A stretch of 64,000 nt of DNA from Pseudomonas promysalinigenes (GCF_014269025.2 NZ_CP077094.1:2170001-2234000), one strand, 5' to 3'; numbered from the stretch's first letter, positions 15,972 through 25,612 are shown. Numbers and translations are program-made. The notes: generated from the letters alone by a model not told the origin.

Positions 15972-16720
15972 AACGCCTGATCCCTGGTGAAGACGAACTG
16001 CATGCTTATGTCGATGACCGCCTGGAGCCGGCGCGGCGTGCTGAAATACAGGCATGGCTGGCGGCCAACCCTCAGCAAGCGGCGCGGGTGGAGGCCTGGC
16101 GCAGCGATGCCAGGCGCCTGCGTGCCGCACTGGCGGGGTTGGGGGAGACCCAGGGCGCGGCGAAGCTCGACCTGCACCAGGTTCAGCAGCGGCTGCGCCA
16201 GCGCAGGCTACGGCGCGTGGCGTCGGCGGCGATGCTGTTACTGGCGTTGGGCGTCGGCGGGCTGGGCGGATGGCAGGCTCGCCAGGTCACCTTGGCCAGC
16301 GATACGTTGCCAATGGCCGATGCCGTGCAGGCCCATCGGCTGTTTGCCGGCACCCAGGCGCTGGACATTCAGGCCAGTGACCCTGAGCAGTTGCGCCAAT
16401 GGCTGGGGCGGCATTTCAGCCGCGTGGGACAATTACCGGACCTGGCGGGGTATGGCTTCGAGCCGGTTGGGGCGCGGCTGCTCAGTAACGAGCAGGGCCC
16501 GGCGGCGTTGCTGGTATTCCAGGACCGCAGTGGGCAACGTATCAGCCTGTTTTTGCGCTCGCCGGGCGATCGCTATGCAAGCATGCCGCAGGGTCAACGG
16601 GTGGATGGTCAGCTCGAGGCCCGCTACTGGTCGCATGGGGCCTACAACTTTGCCCTGGTCAGCGCGGCAAGCGATGGGCGTGGGGCGAGGGTGGGGGAGG
16701 CGTTGCGCTTGGGGTTGTGA
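15968..16720 (+). CDS. Membrane anti-sigma factor
   Basis: A 250-residue single-pass protein: a cytoplasmic sigma-binding N terminus (MKRLIPGEDELHAYVDDRLEPARRAEIQAWLA, the zinc-finger-like anti-sigma fold without the Cys ligands), a membrane helix at about 84-101 (VASAAMLLLALGVGGLGGW), and a periplasmic domain. It presumably holds the ECF factor inactive until an oxidant or other envelope signal is sensed outside. The absence of the HxxxCxxC zinc motif suggests a non-redox switch or regulated proteolysis. Translationally coupled to the sigma gene. Confidence 0.88.
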   Translation: MKRLIPGEDELHAYVDDRLEPARRAEIQAWLAANPQQAARVEAWRSDARRLRAALAGLGETQGAAKLDLHQVQQRLRQRRLRRVASAAMLLLALGVGGLGGWQARQVTLASDTLPMADAVQAHRLFAGTQALDIQASDPEQLRQWLGRHFSRVGQLPDLAGYGFEPVGARLLSNEQGPAALLVFQDRSGQRISLFLRSPGDRYASMPQGQRVDGQLEARYWSHGAYNFALVSAASDGRGARVGEALRLGL

Positions 16721-16776
16721 GCAGCTGACCGGAGGCACGACGCAAGCCGCCCCCCCGGTAGGCGGGTGAGAGTGCT

Positions 16777-17589
16777 TTAGTCCAACTGCAGCCAGATCGG
16801 TGCGTGGTCGGAAGGTTTTTCCATGCCGCGCAGCTCGTAGTCCACACCGGCTGCCTTGATCCGCGGCACCAGCGCCTGGGACGCCATGATCAGGTCGATA
16901 CGCAGCCCGCGCTTGGGTTCGTCCTCGAAGCCACGGCTGCGATAGTCGAACCAACTGAAGCGGTCGGCCACTTCCGGGTGCAGGTGGCGGAAACTGTCCA
17001 CCAGGCCCCAGCCCTTGAGGCGTTCCATCCACTCGCGCTCTTCAGGCAGGAAGCTGCACTTGCCGGTTTTCAGCCAGCGCTTGGCATTGTCCGCGCCGAT
17101 GCCGATGTCGCAATCCTGGGGGGAAATGTTCATGTCACCCATCACCAGTATGGGCTGGTCATTCTTGAACTGCCCCTCAAGCAGCGCTTGCAGGTCGCTG
17201 TAGAAGCGCTGCTTGGCGGGGAACTTGGTGGGGTGGTCGCGGCTTTCCCCCTGGGGGAAGTAGCCGTTCATGATCGTGATCGGGTTGCCCTGGGCATCGG
17301 CGAAGGTGCCCCAGATGAAGCGGCGCTGGGCATCTTCTTCATCCGTGGCGAACCCTTTGAACAGGCTCAGCGGGGCTTGGCGCGAAAGCAGGGCTACGCC
17401 GTAATGGCCTTTCTGGCCGTGGTAATGCACGTGATAGCCCAAGGCCTGGACATCGGCCAAGGGGAACTGATCGTCGCTGACCTTGGTTTCCTGCAGGCCG
17501 ATCACGTCCGGCTGGTGCTTGTCGATCAGCGCCGCCAGCTGGTGCGGGCGGGCCCGCAGGCCGTTGATGTTGAAACAGACGATCTTCAT
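16777..17589 (-). CDS. xthA: Exodeoxyribonuclease III
   Basis: A 270-residue AP endonuclease and 3'-5' exonuclease of base excision repair. The exonuclease/endonuclease/phosphatase fold is complete: Asn7 in [10 protein letters not shown], Glu34 in [17 protein letters not shown] in the middle, the [11 protein letters not shown] loop, LRIDLIMAS, and the terminal catalytic SDHAPI. The length matches the E. coli enzyme (268). It starts at the ATG 17589, divergent from the GNAT gene; a CGCCGATG hairpin (17612-17635) lies in the leader of one of them. Confidence 0.96.
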   Translation of the reverse strand: MKIVCFNINGLRARPHQLAALIDKHQPDVIGLQETKVSDDQFPLADVQALGYHVHYHGQKGHYGVALLSRQAPLSLFKGFATDEEDAQRRFIWGTFADAQGNPITIMNGYFPQGESRDHPTKFPAKQRFYSDLQALLEGQFKNDQPILVMGDMNISPQDCDIGIGADNAKRWLKTGKCSFLPEEREWMERLKGWGLVDSFRHLHPEVADRFSWFDYRSRGFEDEPKRGLRIDLIMASQALVPRIKAAGVDYELRGMEKPSDHAPIWLQLD

Positions 17590-17752
17590 GGAAAGATAAT
17601 CCCGGTAAAAGCGCCGATGCTAACGAACATCGGCGTTGATCACCAGCATGCCAGCCTACTGCTGCCACATCGTGCGTGTGCCGAGGTGAACGATGTGCGC
17701 ACGGGCACCTCCAAGGCATTGATATTGCCCTTTTTCAGAAGGACCGCCCGCT

Positions 17753-18403
17753 ATGCCCGATGTCACTGCCGCCCAGGCCCGTGTCTGTACGCTCGATAAC
17801 GGCTACCGCCGTGAGGCCCGCGCATTGTTGTACGACGCCTATCGGCACGATCCAACCTTCGCCTATATCTTCGAAGCGCATCGTCCAGGCTATGAGCAAA
17901 GGCTGCGAGTGATGATTCGCCATTGGGTGCGGCAGCACTTTTACCTGCAATTGCCAGCCATAGGCCTACTGCTTGATGACCGCCTGATTGCCCTGGCTCT
18001 GATCGTGCCGCCGCAGCGGCGTCTGGGGGTCGCCGACAGTTGGGTCTGGCGCTTGCGCATGCTGCTGGGCGCTGGGCAGCGCTGTACCCGGCGCTACCTG
18101 GACTATCAGGCAGCCGTGATTGGCTGTGTGCCTTCCGATCAGGTGCATATGCTGCCGCTGTTAGGCGTTCACCCGCACTTTCGCGGCGGGCATTACGCTG
18201 AACAATTGTTACAAGCTGTTCATGACTGGTGCGCTGAGGACCCCAATACCCAAGGGGTCGTGCTGGACTCTGGCAACGAGCAATACCTGGCGTTCTATGC
18301 GCGTCAGGGCTATGAAGAGATTGGCGAGGTGGTGCTGGGGCCGGTTCGGGAGAGGGTGTTTTTTCATCCAAATCCTGAGGTATCGCTGTCATCAATTGCC
18401 TGA
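17753..18403 (+). CDS. GNAT-family N-acetyltransferase
   Basis: A 216-residue acetyltransferase. The acetyl-CoA binding motif A is LLGVHPHFRGGHYAEQLLQAVHDWC at about 140-165 (V-x-P-x-x-R-G-G), followed by GVVLDSGNEQYLAFYARQGYEEIGEV, the beta5-alpha4 end of the fold. The acceptor substrate is unknown. AAGGACCGC precedes the ATG. It is a separate gene 45 bp before tamA. Confidence 0.85.
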   Translation: MPDVTAAQARVCTLDNGYRREARALLYDAYRHDPTFAYIFEAHRPGYEQRLRVMIRHWVRQHFYLQLPAIGLLLDDRLIALALIVPPQRRLGVADSWVWRLRMLLGAGQRCTRRYLDYQAAVIGCVPSDQVHMLPLLGVHPHFRGGHYAEQLLQAVHDWCAEDPNTQGVVLDSGNEQYLAFYARQGYEEIGEVVLGPVRERVFFHPNPEVSLSSIA

Positions 18404-18447
18404 GGGAGGCTGCCAAGTGCCTCCCTTGAGCGCTTGGCTCTGGTAGC

Positions 18448-20199
18448 ATGCGCCGCATGACGTATTCAGGAAGATTCACCTGGGGCCTGGTTTTCTGGGC
18501 CGCCAGTTTTGCCGCATGGGGCCAGAGCGAGTTGCTGGTGAAGGTCAAGCCAGCCAACAAAGCACTCAAGGCCAATGTCGAAGGCTATATCGGTACCCTG
18601 GGGGACCGCGACGAAGAAGCGCTGCTGCGTTTCAGCCGCGGTGCCCAGGAGCAGGCGCGCAAAGCTGCGCAGGCACTTGGCTATTATCAGGCGCAGATCG
18701 ACACCGAGGTCAATCCGCCTGCCCAAGCAGACCAATCCCCTCAACTGGTCGTCAAGATAGAGCCAGGTGAGCCGGTGCGCTTGCGCAACGTAACCGTACG
18801 CATCGAGGGGCCGGCCAGTGAGCTCAAAGCCTTCCGCGTACCTGACAGCAAGGCCCTGCGGCCGGGCGAGCAGCTCAATCATGGCCTCTACGAAGATGCC
18901 AAGCGGCTTATCCAGAACCAGGCCTCGCGGTATGGTTTTTTTGCTGGCCATTTCACGCAACAGCGCCTGGCCGTTGACCCACAGGCCGGGGTTGCCGACA
19001 TCGAGCTGGTTTACCAGAGTGGCCCGCGCTATCGCTTGGGGGCGGTGACATTCAGTGGCGACACCCCGCTGGACCAGGACCTGCTGCAGCGCATGGTTTC
19101 GTTCAAGCCTGGCACGCCCTACGACTCGGAACTGATCGCCGGCCTGAACAACGACCTGCAATCGAGTGGCTACTTCGAAGGGGTGCGGGTCGATGCCGCA
19201 CCTACTGCGGCGGTGGGCGAAGACATCCCGGTGGATGTTCATCTAGAAACCCGCAAACCACGTACCCTAGGCCTGGGGCTGGGCTTTTCCACCGACGTGG
19301 GCCCACGTGGCAAGGCCAACTGGACCCGGCACTGGGTCAACCCCCAGGGGCACAGTTATGGCTGGGAAACAGAGCTGTCGGCGCCGCGGCAAAACGTCGG
19401 GTTGTGGTATGACGTGCCGCTTGATCCACCCTTGACCGACAAGCTGCGCTTCGCGGGCGGCTATCAAAACGAAGAAATCGCTGGCACCGATACGCTCAGC
19501 AAGCTGCTGACCGTCGGCCCCGAGTGGCACAGTAAATTGCCCAGCGGCTGGCAACGGGTCATCTCGCTCAAATACCAGCGCGAGGAGTATCGCCTGGGCG
19601 ATGACTCGGGCTTGAGCAACCTGTTGATGCCAGGTGTGAGTTTTTCCTATCTGCGCAGTGACAACCGCATCGACCCGCACAACGGTTATCGCTTGCAGTT
19701 CGACACCCAGGTGGCAAAGGAAGGTCTGGTGTCCGATACCAATCTGTTGCATGCCAATGTTCTGCTCAAGGGCCTGACCACCCTGGGCCACAACCATCGT
19801 TTGCTTGGCCGGGTGCAGTTCGGGGGCAGCGCCACCAACGGCTACAAGAACAACATCCCACCTTCGCTGCGCTTCTTCGCAGGTGGCGACCAAAGCGTGC
19901 GCGGTTATGACTACCAGACCCTATCGCCCAAGAACAGCGATGGCGATCGTATCGGTGGCCGTTATCTGGTCGCAGGCAGTGTGGAGTACCAGTATTCGCT
20001 GACCGAAAAATGGCGCGTGGCAACCTTCATCGACCAAGGTAACGCGTTCAATACCTTGGAGCTGCCAAGCCTCAAGACCGGGGTGGGTTTCGGGGTGCGC
20101 TGGGTCTCACCGGTAGGGCCGTTGCGCCTGGATCTGGCCAAAGCGCTCGATGACGATGGCGGTATACGCCTGCACTTCTCCATGGGGCCTGAGCTGTGA
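18448..20199 (+). CDS. tamA: Outer-membrane translocation and assembly protein TamA
   Basis: A 583-residue Omp85-family protein. The signal peptide is within MRRMTYSGRFTWGLVFWAASFAAWGQS; three POTRA domains follow (to about 265), then a 16-strand barrel (bacterial surface antigen domain) ending in a terminal LHFSMGPEL strand. VRGYDYQTLSPKN is the conserved lid-loop (VRGY) motif of Omp85 proteins. With TamB it helps insert autotransporters and move phospholipid to the outer membrane. The stop overlaps the tamB GTG start by 3 bases. A second ATG at 18457 is an equally possible start. Confidence 0.93.
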   Translation: MRRMTYSGRFTWGLVFWAASFAAWGQSELLVKVKPANKALKANVEGYIGTLGDRDEEALLRFSRGAQEQARKAAQALGYYQAQIDTEVNPPAQADQSPQLVVKIEPGEPVRLRNVTVRIEGPASELKAFRVPDSKALRPGEQLNHGLYEDAKRLIQNQASRYGFFAGHFTQQRLAVDPQAGVADIELVYQSGPRYRLGAVTFSGDTPLDQDLLQRMVSFKPGTPYDSELIAGLNNDLQSSGYFEGVRVDAAPTAAVGEDIPVDVHLETRKPRTLGLGLGFSTDVGPRGKANWTRHWVNPQGHSYGWETELSAPRQNVGLWYDVPLDPPLTDKLRFAGGYQNEEIAGTDTLSKLLTVGPEWHSKLPSGWQRVISLKYQREEYRLGDDSGLSNLLMPGVSFSYLRSDNRIDPHNGYRLQFDTQVAKEGLVSDTNLLHANVLLKGLTTLGHNHRLLGRVQFGGSATNGYKNNIPPSLRFFAGGDQSVRGYDYQTLSPKNSDGDRIGGRYLVAGSVEYQYSLTEKWRVATFIDQGNAFNTLELPSLKTGVGFGVRWVSPVGPLRLDLAKALDDDGGIRLHFSMGPEL

Positions 20200-23100
20200 A
20201 GCGTGCGTTGAAGTTGGTTTTGCTGGGCGTAGTGGGGGCTGTGCTGCTGGTGGCTGTGGTTTTGGGTCTGCTACTGGGCACCGAAGGCGGTAGTCGCTGG
20301 GCGCTGAGTCGCGTGCCTGGGCTCACGGTCGATGACTTCCAGGGGCGCCTGGCCGGCACCTGGCAGGCCAGCCAGGTGAGCTGGCGCGAGGGTGATAGCC
20401 TGGTTCAGGTGCAGGCGCCGCTGCTGAACTGGTCGCCGGCCTGCCTGCTGCGTGCCACGCTGTGCATCGAGCAACTGCGTGCAGAGCGAATCGACATGGC
20501 GTTTGCTCCCAGCGACACGCCAGCCGAGCCCGGCCCCGTACAATTGCCGACGCTGCGCTTGCCGTTGGGGATCGAAGTGGGGGAGGTCAGGGTTGGCCAG
20601 CTGCGTCTGGATGGCAGCGACCTTTTGGCCGATCTGCACCTGGCGGCCCATTGGACCGGCGCTGGATTGCGTATCGACAGCCTGCAATTGCAGCGTGACG
20701 ACTTGCGCGTGGACCTGCACGGTGATGTGCAGCCTGACGGCGATTGGCCGCTGCAACTGCAAGGGCAGGTGCAGTTGCCGGCAGTTGATGGCAAGGCCTG
20801 GCAACTGGCGCTGAGCGCCAAAGGTGAGCTTCAGAAAGCGCTTAGCCTCGATGCCACCAGCAGTGGTTATCTCGATGCCCGCCTGAGCGGGTCGATCCAG
20901 GCCTTGGCCGAACATTTACCGGCGACCTTGCAGATTCGTTCAGATGCCTTCAAACCTGCGGCCTCGCTGCCTGACACCTTGCAGCTCGATCAGCTGGTAC
21001 TGAACGCCCAAGGCGATTTGCTCGATGGCTACCGGTTGTCTGGCACTGCCAGTCTGCCCGCCGAACAGGGCCCAATTGCACTGGCTCTGGCGGGTAAGGT
21101 AGATGCCAAAGGCGCTCAGCTCGATGCGCTGGACCTGACCGCCAGCGAAACTCAACAGGTCAAGCTCAAGGCCAAAGCGGACTGGCAGCAAGGTCTGCAG
21201 GCTGACGCGCAACTCGACTGGCAGAGCTTTCCATGGCTGCGGCTTTATCCGCTTGAGGCTGCGCCGCAGGTGACTCTCAAGCGGCTGAACGCTCAGGTGC
21301 ACTACCGCGACGGTACTTACAACGGCAACTTCAACGGTGATCTCGATGGGCCGGCAGGTGCGTTCAACCTGGCCAGCCCATTCGAGGGTGACCTGGGCCA
21401 AGTGCGCCTACCGCAACTAGCGCTGACTGCCGGGCAGGGCAAAGCGGCTGGCAGCGTCGCGCTACGCTTCGCCGACGCCCTGGCCTGGGACGTCGACTTG
21501 CAGTTGTCTGCCCTGGACCCTGCGTACTGGCTCGCTGAGTTACCGGGCACCCTGGCAGGCCCTTTGCGGAGCAAGGGGGAAATGAAGGGTGAGCACCTGA
21601 GCCTGGATGCCCAGCTCGACCTCAAAGGGCGCCTGCGCGGGCAACCAGCGCTGCTCAAAGTCCAGGCGCAGGGTGGCGGCCAGGACTGGACCCTTGGCGC
21701 CCTGGCAGTGCAATTGGGAGATAACCGCATCAACGGCAGCGGCAGCTTGCAGCAGCGTCTTGCCGGTCGTATCGACCTCGACCTGCCCCGCCTGGGCCAG
21801 CTATGGCCCAGGCTGCAAGGCCAGATCAAGGGCCGTGTGGACGTCAGTGGCACCCTGGACGCGCCACAGGGCAACTTGACCTTGCAGGGCCAGCAATTGG
21901 CGCAAGAAGATAACCGCATTCAGCGGCTCGATCTGCAGGCGAAGTTGGACAGCGCCCAGCGCGCACTGCTTGCGCTCAAAGCCGATGGCATCCGCTCGGG
22001 TGACACCGTGCTGGGTACCTTGCAAGCCAATGGCAAGGGCGATATTCGTCAGCAGGCGTTGACCTTGGCCCTTGAGGGGCCTCAGCTGAAGTTGAACCTG
22101 GGGCTCGATGGCCAGTTGAACAAAGGTGACTGGCGCGGACGGCTGGCCACAGGCAGGATCCAGGCCGGCGGCCAGGACTGGCAGCTGCAGGGGCCGGCCC
22201 GTTTGCAGCGCTTGGCCAATGGTCAGCTGGATTTCGGCGCCCATTGCTGGCGCTCTGGCCAGGCGAGCTTGTGCGGTGAGGACCAGCGCCTGGCCCCCGA
22301 GCCTCGCCTGCGTTATCACCTCAAGCAGTTCCCGCTCGACAGCCTGGCGCAATGGCTACCCAAAGACTTTGCCTGGCAAGGCCTGCTCAATGCAGACGTG
22401 AACCTGGATATACCGGCTGGCGGCCCGAAAGGTAGCGTTCGCGTCGATGCCAGTGGTGGGACGCTGCGGGTTCGCGACCAGGGGCGCTGGATCGACTTCC
22501 CCTACCAGGCCCTGCGTGTAGACAGCACGCTGGCGCCGCGCCGGGTCGATACCCGCTTGGAGTTTCGCGGTGAACGCCTGGGCCAGTTGAGCCTGAACAC
22601 GCGTATCGATCCGCTGGGTACCAACAAGCCGCTGTCGGGTGATTTCCGCCTGTCGGGTCTGGACCTGTCGATCGCCCGGCCGTTCGTGCCGATGGTCGAA
22701 CAGTTGACGGGGCAGCTCAATGGCAGTGGGCGCTTGACCGGGACTTTGCTGGCGCCGCAGGTCAACGGCAACCTGGAGCTCAGTGGCGGCCAGGTCAGTG
22801 GTGCACAGTTACCGGTCAGCCTGCATGACTTGTCGTTACGGGCGCTGATTGCCGGCGAGCAGGTGCAGCTCAATGGCAACTGGCGCAGCGGCGATGCCGG
22901 GCGCGGCCAGCTCAACGGCCAACTGACCTGGGGGCAGGCTTTGGGTATGGACCTGCGGCTGCAGGGGCAGCAGTTGCCCGTGACCGTCGAGCCTTACGCC
23001 ACCCTTGAAGTCGCCCCAGATCTGAACCTGCGCCTGATCGACGACAAGCTCGCGGTGAGCGGTAAAGTGCTGGTGCCCAAAGGTAAGATTACCGTTCGCG

Positions 23101-23870
23101 AGCTGCCACCTTCGACCGTCAAAGTCTCGGATGATACGGTCATCGTTGGCCAACAGACCGAAGAAGGCAAGCCGCCCATGGCGATGGCAATGGACATCGA
23201 CGTGGCGGTGGGGCAGGACAAGCTGTCGTTCAGCGGCTTTGGCCTGACTGCCAACCTGCTGGGCCATGTGCACATCGGTGACAACATGGACACCCGGGGT
23301 GAACTGAGCCTGGCCGACGGCCGCTACCGCGCCTATGGTCAACGCCTGACTATACGCCGCGCCCGGCTGCTGTTCGCAGGGCCGATAGATCAGCCTTATC
23401 TGGATATCGAGGCGATCCGCACCGTCGACGATGTGATCGCGGGCATTCGCCTCAGTGGCAGTGCCGAGCAACCCACGACTACCGTGTTCTCCGAGCCAGC
23501 CATGAGCCAGGAGCAAGCACTGTCTTATCTGGTCCTTGGACGCCCGCTAGGCAACTCTGGAGAGGACAACAACATGTTGGCCGAAGCGGCATTGGGCTTG
23601 GGCTTGGCCGGTAGTGCGGGCATCACCGGCAAGCTGGCATCTGGCCTGGGGATCGATGACTTCCAATTGGATACCGAGGGCTCTGGTAACAGCACCAGCG
23701 TGGTGGCCAGCGGCAACCTGACCGAAAAGCTCAGTCTGCGCTATGGCGTAGGGGTTTTCGAGCCGGCCAACACCATTGCGTTGCGTTACAAACTGAGCAA
23801 GAAGGTGTATCTGGAGGCCGCCAGCGGGCTGGCAAGCTCCCTGGATATCTTTTACAAGCGCGACTTTTAA
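20196..23870 (+). CDS. tamB: Inner-membrane-anchored translocation and assembly protein TamB
   Basis: A 1,224-residue AsmA-like lipid-transport protein. An N-terminal membrane anchor (LVLLGVVGAVLLVAVVLGLLL) is followed by a long repetitive beta-taco region rich in alternating hydrophobic residues (many LxGxLxLxG units), and the C-terminal DUF490/TamB domain with LSYLVLGRPL and LSLRYGVGVFEPANTIALRYKLS. It spans the periplasm and pairs with TamA at the outer membrane. The start is GTG at 20196, sharing bases with the tamA stop; translation is coupled. It ends 6 bp from the convergent DUF2589 gene, leaving no room for a terminator between. Confidence 0.93.
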   Translation: MKRALKLVLLGVVGAVLLVAVVLGLLLGTEGGSRWALSRVPGLTVDDFQGRLAGTWQASQVSWREGDSLVQVQAPLLNWSPACLLRATLCIEQLRAERIDMAFAPSDTPAEPGPVQLPTLRLPLGIEVGEVRVGQLRLDGSDLLADLHLAAHWTGAGLRIDSLQLQRDDLRVDLHGDVQPDGDWPLQLQGQVQLPAVDGKAWQLALSAKGELQKALSLDATSSGYLDARLSGSIQALAEHLPATLQIRSDAFKPAASLPDTLQLDQLVLNAQGDLLDGYRLSGTASLPAEQGPIALALAGKVDAKGAQLDALDLTASETQQVKLKAKADWQQGLQADAQLDWQSFPWLRLYPLEAAPQVTLKRLNAQVHYRDGTYNGNFNGDLDGPAGAFNLASPFEGDLGQVRLPQLALTAGQGKAAGSVALRFADALAWDVDLQLSALDPAYWLAELPGTLAGPLRSKGEMKGEHLSLDAQLDLKGRLRGQPALLKVQAQGGGQDWTLGALAVQLGDNRINGSGSLQQRLAGRIDLDLPRLGQLWPRLQGQIKGRVDVSGTLDAPQGNLTLQGQQLAQEDNRIQRLDLQAKLDSAQRALLALKADGIRSGDTVLGTLQANGKGDIRQQALTLALEGPQLKLNLGLDGQLNKGDWRGRLATGRIQAGGQDWQLQGPARLQRLANGQLDFGAHCWRSGQASLCGEDQRLAPEPRLRYHLKQFPLDSLAQWLPKDFAWQGLLNADVNLDIPAGGPKGSVRVDASGGTLRVRDQGRWIDFPYQALRVDSTLAPRRVDTRLEFRGERLGQLSLNTRIDPLGTNKPLSGDFRLSGLDLSIARPFVPMVEQLTGQLNGSGRLTGTLLAPQVNGNLELSGGQVSGAQLPVSLHDLSLRALIAGEQVQLNGNWRSGDAGRGQLNGQLTWGQALGMDLRLQGQQLPVTVEPYATLEVAPDLNLRLIDDKLAVSGKVLVPKGKITVRELPPSTVKVSDDTVIVGQQTEEGKPPMAMAMDIDVAVGQDKLSFSGFGLTANLLGHVHIGDNMDTRGELSLADGRYRAYGQRLTIRRARLLFAGPIDQPYLDIEAIRTVDDVIAGIRLSGSAEQPTTTVFSEPAMSQEQALSYLVLGRPLGNSGEDNNMLAEAALGLGLAGSAGITGKLASGLGIDDFQLDTEGSGNSTSVVASGNLTEKLSLRYGVGVFEPANTIALRYKLSKKVYLEAASGLASSLDIFYKRDF

Positions 23871-23876
23871 GAGGCA

Positions 23877-24434
23877 TCAACGCACTGTAGCGGCTTCGAC
23901 GAACTCGTTGCTTGGCTCGGGGGCAGGCGTGTCGGGCTTGCGGGTCGGCGTGATCAGCTTGGTGTATTCCTCGATCAAGCGGTTGAGCGCTTCAGGGGGT
24001 TCGCTGGCATGAAACTGCATGCGGATCTGCACTTCATCAGGGTCCCGGGCTTCGCCCTGGCGACCCTGCGCGCCGATGGTCACCTTGAAGCTGGCCGTGC
24101 TGGCTTTGTCACATTCTTCGCGTAGGGCGCGCAACTCTTCGGTAGCGTTGACCCGTACCGACAGGTCTACCTGCATGCGCTCGAGCGTCAGGCCCTTGGG
24201 AGCCACCAGGGCGAACAATGGCACGCGCATGATGTGCCGGTCGTCCATGGCAACCTCGACCATCTTGGCCTTCATCGGGCTGCCCAATGCCTGGGTATCA
24301 CAATCGAAGAACTGGTCGAACAGATTGATGTACTGCTGGGCGATCAAACTGTTGGTAGCCGCAGCGGCTTCCTGCAGACCACGGGTAATGTCTCGCAGGT
24401 CGATGGCGGTCATGGGGGCGGGTGAGTTGTCCAA
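23877..24434 (-). CDS. DUF2589-like protein (second of a pair)
   Basis: A 185-residue soluble protein of the DUF2589 type, function unknown. It begins with helices (MTAIDLRDITRGLQEAAAATNSLIAQQYINLFDQFF), then a beta-rich core (VEVAMDDRHIMRVPLFALVAPKGLTLERMQVDLSVRV), and ends PPEALNRLIEEYTKLITPTR plus a Pro-rich tail. It shares layout and a PPEAxxRxI signature with the neighbouring 220-residue protein, indicating duplication. Between the two genes there is a terminator hairpin, so this distal gene is probably expressed at lower level or from read-through. Its start at 24434 lies 73 bp from the upstream stop. Confidence 0.75.
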   Translation of the reverse strand: MDNSPAPMTAIDLRDITRGLQEAAAATNSLIAQQYINLFDQFFDCDTQALGSPMKAKMVEVAMDDRHIMRVPLFALVAPKGLTLERMQVDLSVRVNATEELRALREECDKASTASFKVTIGAQGRQGEARDPDEVQIRMQFHASEPPEALNRLIEEYTKLITPTRKPDTPAPEPSNEFVEAATVR

Positions 24435-24460
24435 GGTTTGGGCTCCTGAGGCAGCAAGAA

Positions 24461-24482
24461 GCCCCGCTGTCGGTAGCGGGGC
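24461..24482 (-). terminator. Terminator/attenuator between the DUF2589 genes
   Basis: GCCCCGCT (24461-24468) pairs with AGCGGGGC (24475-24482), 6-nt loop; on the minus strand it is followed by TTCTTG. It lies 26 bp past the first DUF2589 stop and would set the expression ratio of the pair. Confidence 0.7.
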
Positions 24483-24507
24483 AACCGGTCAAGCGACGAG
24501 CTGACAA

Positions 24508-25170
24508 TCAAGGGGTGGGGGCGCTATTGCCAGCGGGTTGTTGCTCACCAGGCAGCGCTTTGAGCGTGTCGGCCTGGGAGATCGAGTCCTGGCTCTCGAG
24601 TGTCGAGGTTTTCACCACGGTTGGCTTGGTAGCGGCTTCGGTGAGAAAGTCGATCACTCGCATCATGGCCTCTGGCGGGTCCTGGCGGCGCAGCGAGGTG
24701 TTGAACGCATAGCGTGCCCGGGTATCGGTCTTGCGAGTTTGCGTGGATTTGCTGCTGATGCTGCCTTTGACATCCAGCTTGAATGGCCCCCAGCCCAGGG
24801 ACGCTGCAAGTTCGCCGGACTTGTTCGATTCGCTGAAGTCTTCGGCCATCTGGCTGATGGTCAATTCGAACTCGACGTTGCCTTGTTCGATGGTGATGTT
24901 CGGGTGCGTGATGGCTGCCAGCAGCGGCACCTTCATGGACTTGCTGACGACGCCTTTGTACTCGCCTTGTTCGTCAACGATGGTTTCGTCGTAGTCGAAC
25001 TGAATGGCTACCGCCTTGCCATCCTGAACACAGACCTGCATGAGGAAGTCTGCATAGGATTTACTGGCGGTGACCTGGGCCTGAACCATGGCCTGCAGGG
25101 GTGCAGCGATCATGCGGTCCATGGGCAGAGCATTGATGACCGAGCCGATGAGGCTATTGTCGATGGACAT
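24508..25170 (-). CDS. DUF2589 domain-containing protein (first of a pair)
   Basis: A 220-residue soluble DUF2589 protein. The N-terminal helical part is MSIDNSLIGSVINALPMDRM then IAAPLQAMVQAQVTASKSYADFL, followed by a beta-rich core (KSMKVPLLAAITHPNITIEQGNVEFELTISQ) and a basic, Ser/Thr-rich GSISSKSTQTRKTDTRARYAF segment, then DPPEAMMRVIDFLTEA and an acidic/Pro tail. The family has no assigned function. AGAAAGAAGAGAG before the ATG is a fair ribosome site. It lies between a Mor-like regulator upstream and its paralogue downstream. Confidence 0.82.
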   Translation of the reverse strand: MSIDNSLIGSVINALPMDRMIAAPLQAMVQAQVTASKSYADFLMQVCVQDGKAVAIQFDYDETIVDEQGEYKGVVSKSMKVPLLAAITHPNITIEQGNVEFELTISQMAEDFSESNKSGELAASLGWGPFKLDVKGSISSKSTQTRKTDTRARYAFNTSLRRQDPPEAMMRVIDFLTEAATKPTVVKTSTLESQDSISQADTLKALPGEQQPAGNSAPTP

Positions 25171-25231
25171 TGTTGATCTCTCTTCTTTCTAGGGTTGAGG
25201 ACACGACCGCTGTGGGCGGCCGAGCGGGCCG

Positions 25232-25612
25232 TCAGCGGGCACACTGCTCCTGGCGACGGATGTTGCCGATCTGGCGAAGGCTCAAGCCGTATTTATTGGC
25301 CAGCAAGCTGCGGGACAAACCGTTGGCACTTTCTTTCTGGATTTGCAGGTTGCGCAGTTGGCGCAGGAAGTGATCAGCCTTGGGGATTTCCAGGGCGACC
25401 CCTGCGAAGCGTTTGATCAGGGCGTCGAGGGCATCGGCCGGCAGCACGTCGGCAAGCTTGGTGCGTTCTCGATGTTTGGGTATGTACTTGGGCCTTCCGC
25501 CGTAGGCGCAAGTCAGCAAGTAAGCGTTTTCAATGCCGATGCATTCGATCAGGGCCTGCAACGAATGCGGTAACTGGCCGATGTCGATGGATGTGAGATC
25601 TGGCAGTTCCAT
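25232..25612 (-). CDS. Mor-family (phage Mu middle-operon activator-like) regulator
   Basis: A 126-residue protein resembling Mor/C of phage Mu: an N-terminal dimerisation part (MELPDLTSIDIGQLPHSLQALIECIGIENAYLLTCAYGGRPKYIPK) and a C-terminal helix-turn-helix, LSRSLLANKYGLSLRQIGNIRRQ. Mor proteins activate middle promoters of Mu-like phages. No integrase, transposase or structural phage gene is nearby, so this is a domesticated or stand-alone activator, most simply for the two DUF2589 genes just downstream on the same strand. The start is the ATG at 25612 with GAGGAAG upstream; the longer frame to 25747 looks non-coding. Confidence 0.78.
   Translation of the reverse strand: MELPDLTSIDIGQLPHSLQALIECIGIENAYLLTCAYGGRPKYIPKHRERTKLADVLPADALDALIKRFAGVALEIPKADHFLRQLRNLQIQKESANGLSRSLLANKYGLSLRQIGNIRRQEQCAR

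Noticed and set aside
17612..17635. CGCCGATG/CATCGGCG hairpin between xthA and the GNAT gene, considered as a riboswitch or terminator
   Set aside because: Too short for a riboswitch and in a divergent promoter region with no U-run; no known RNA family resembles it.
23877..25612. Possible intact prophage around the Mor-like gene
   Set aside because: No integrase, transposase, capsid, tail or lysis gene, and no direct repeats or insertion in a tRNA; only a phage-type regulator is present.
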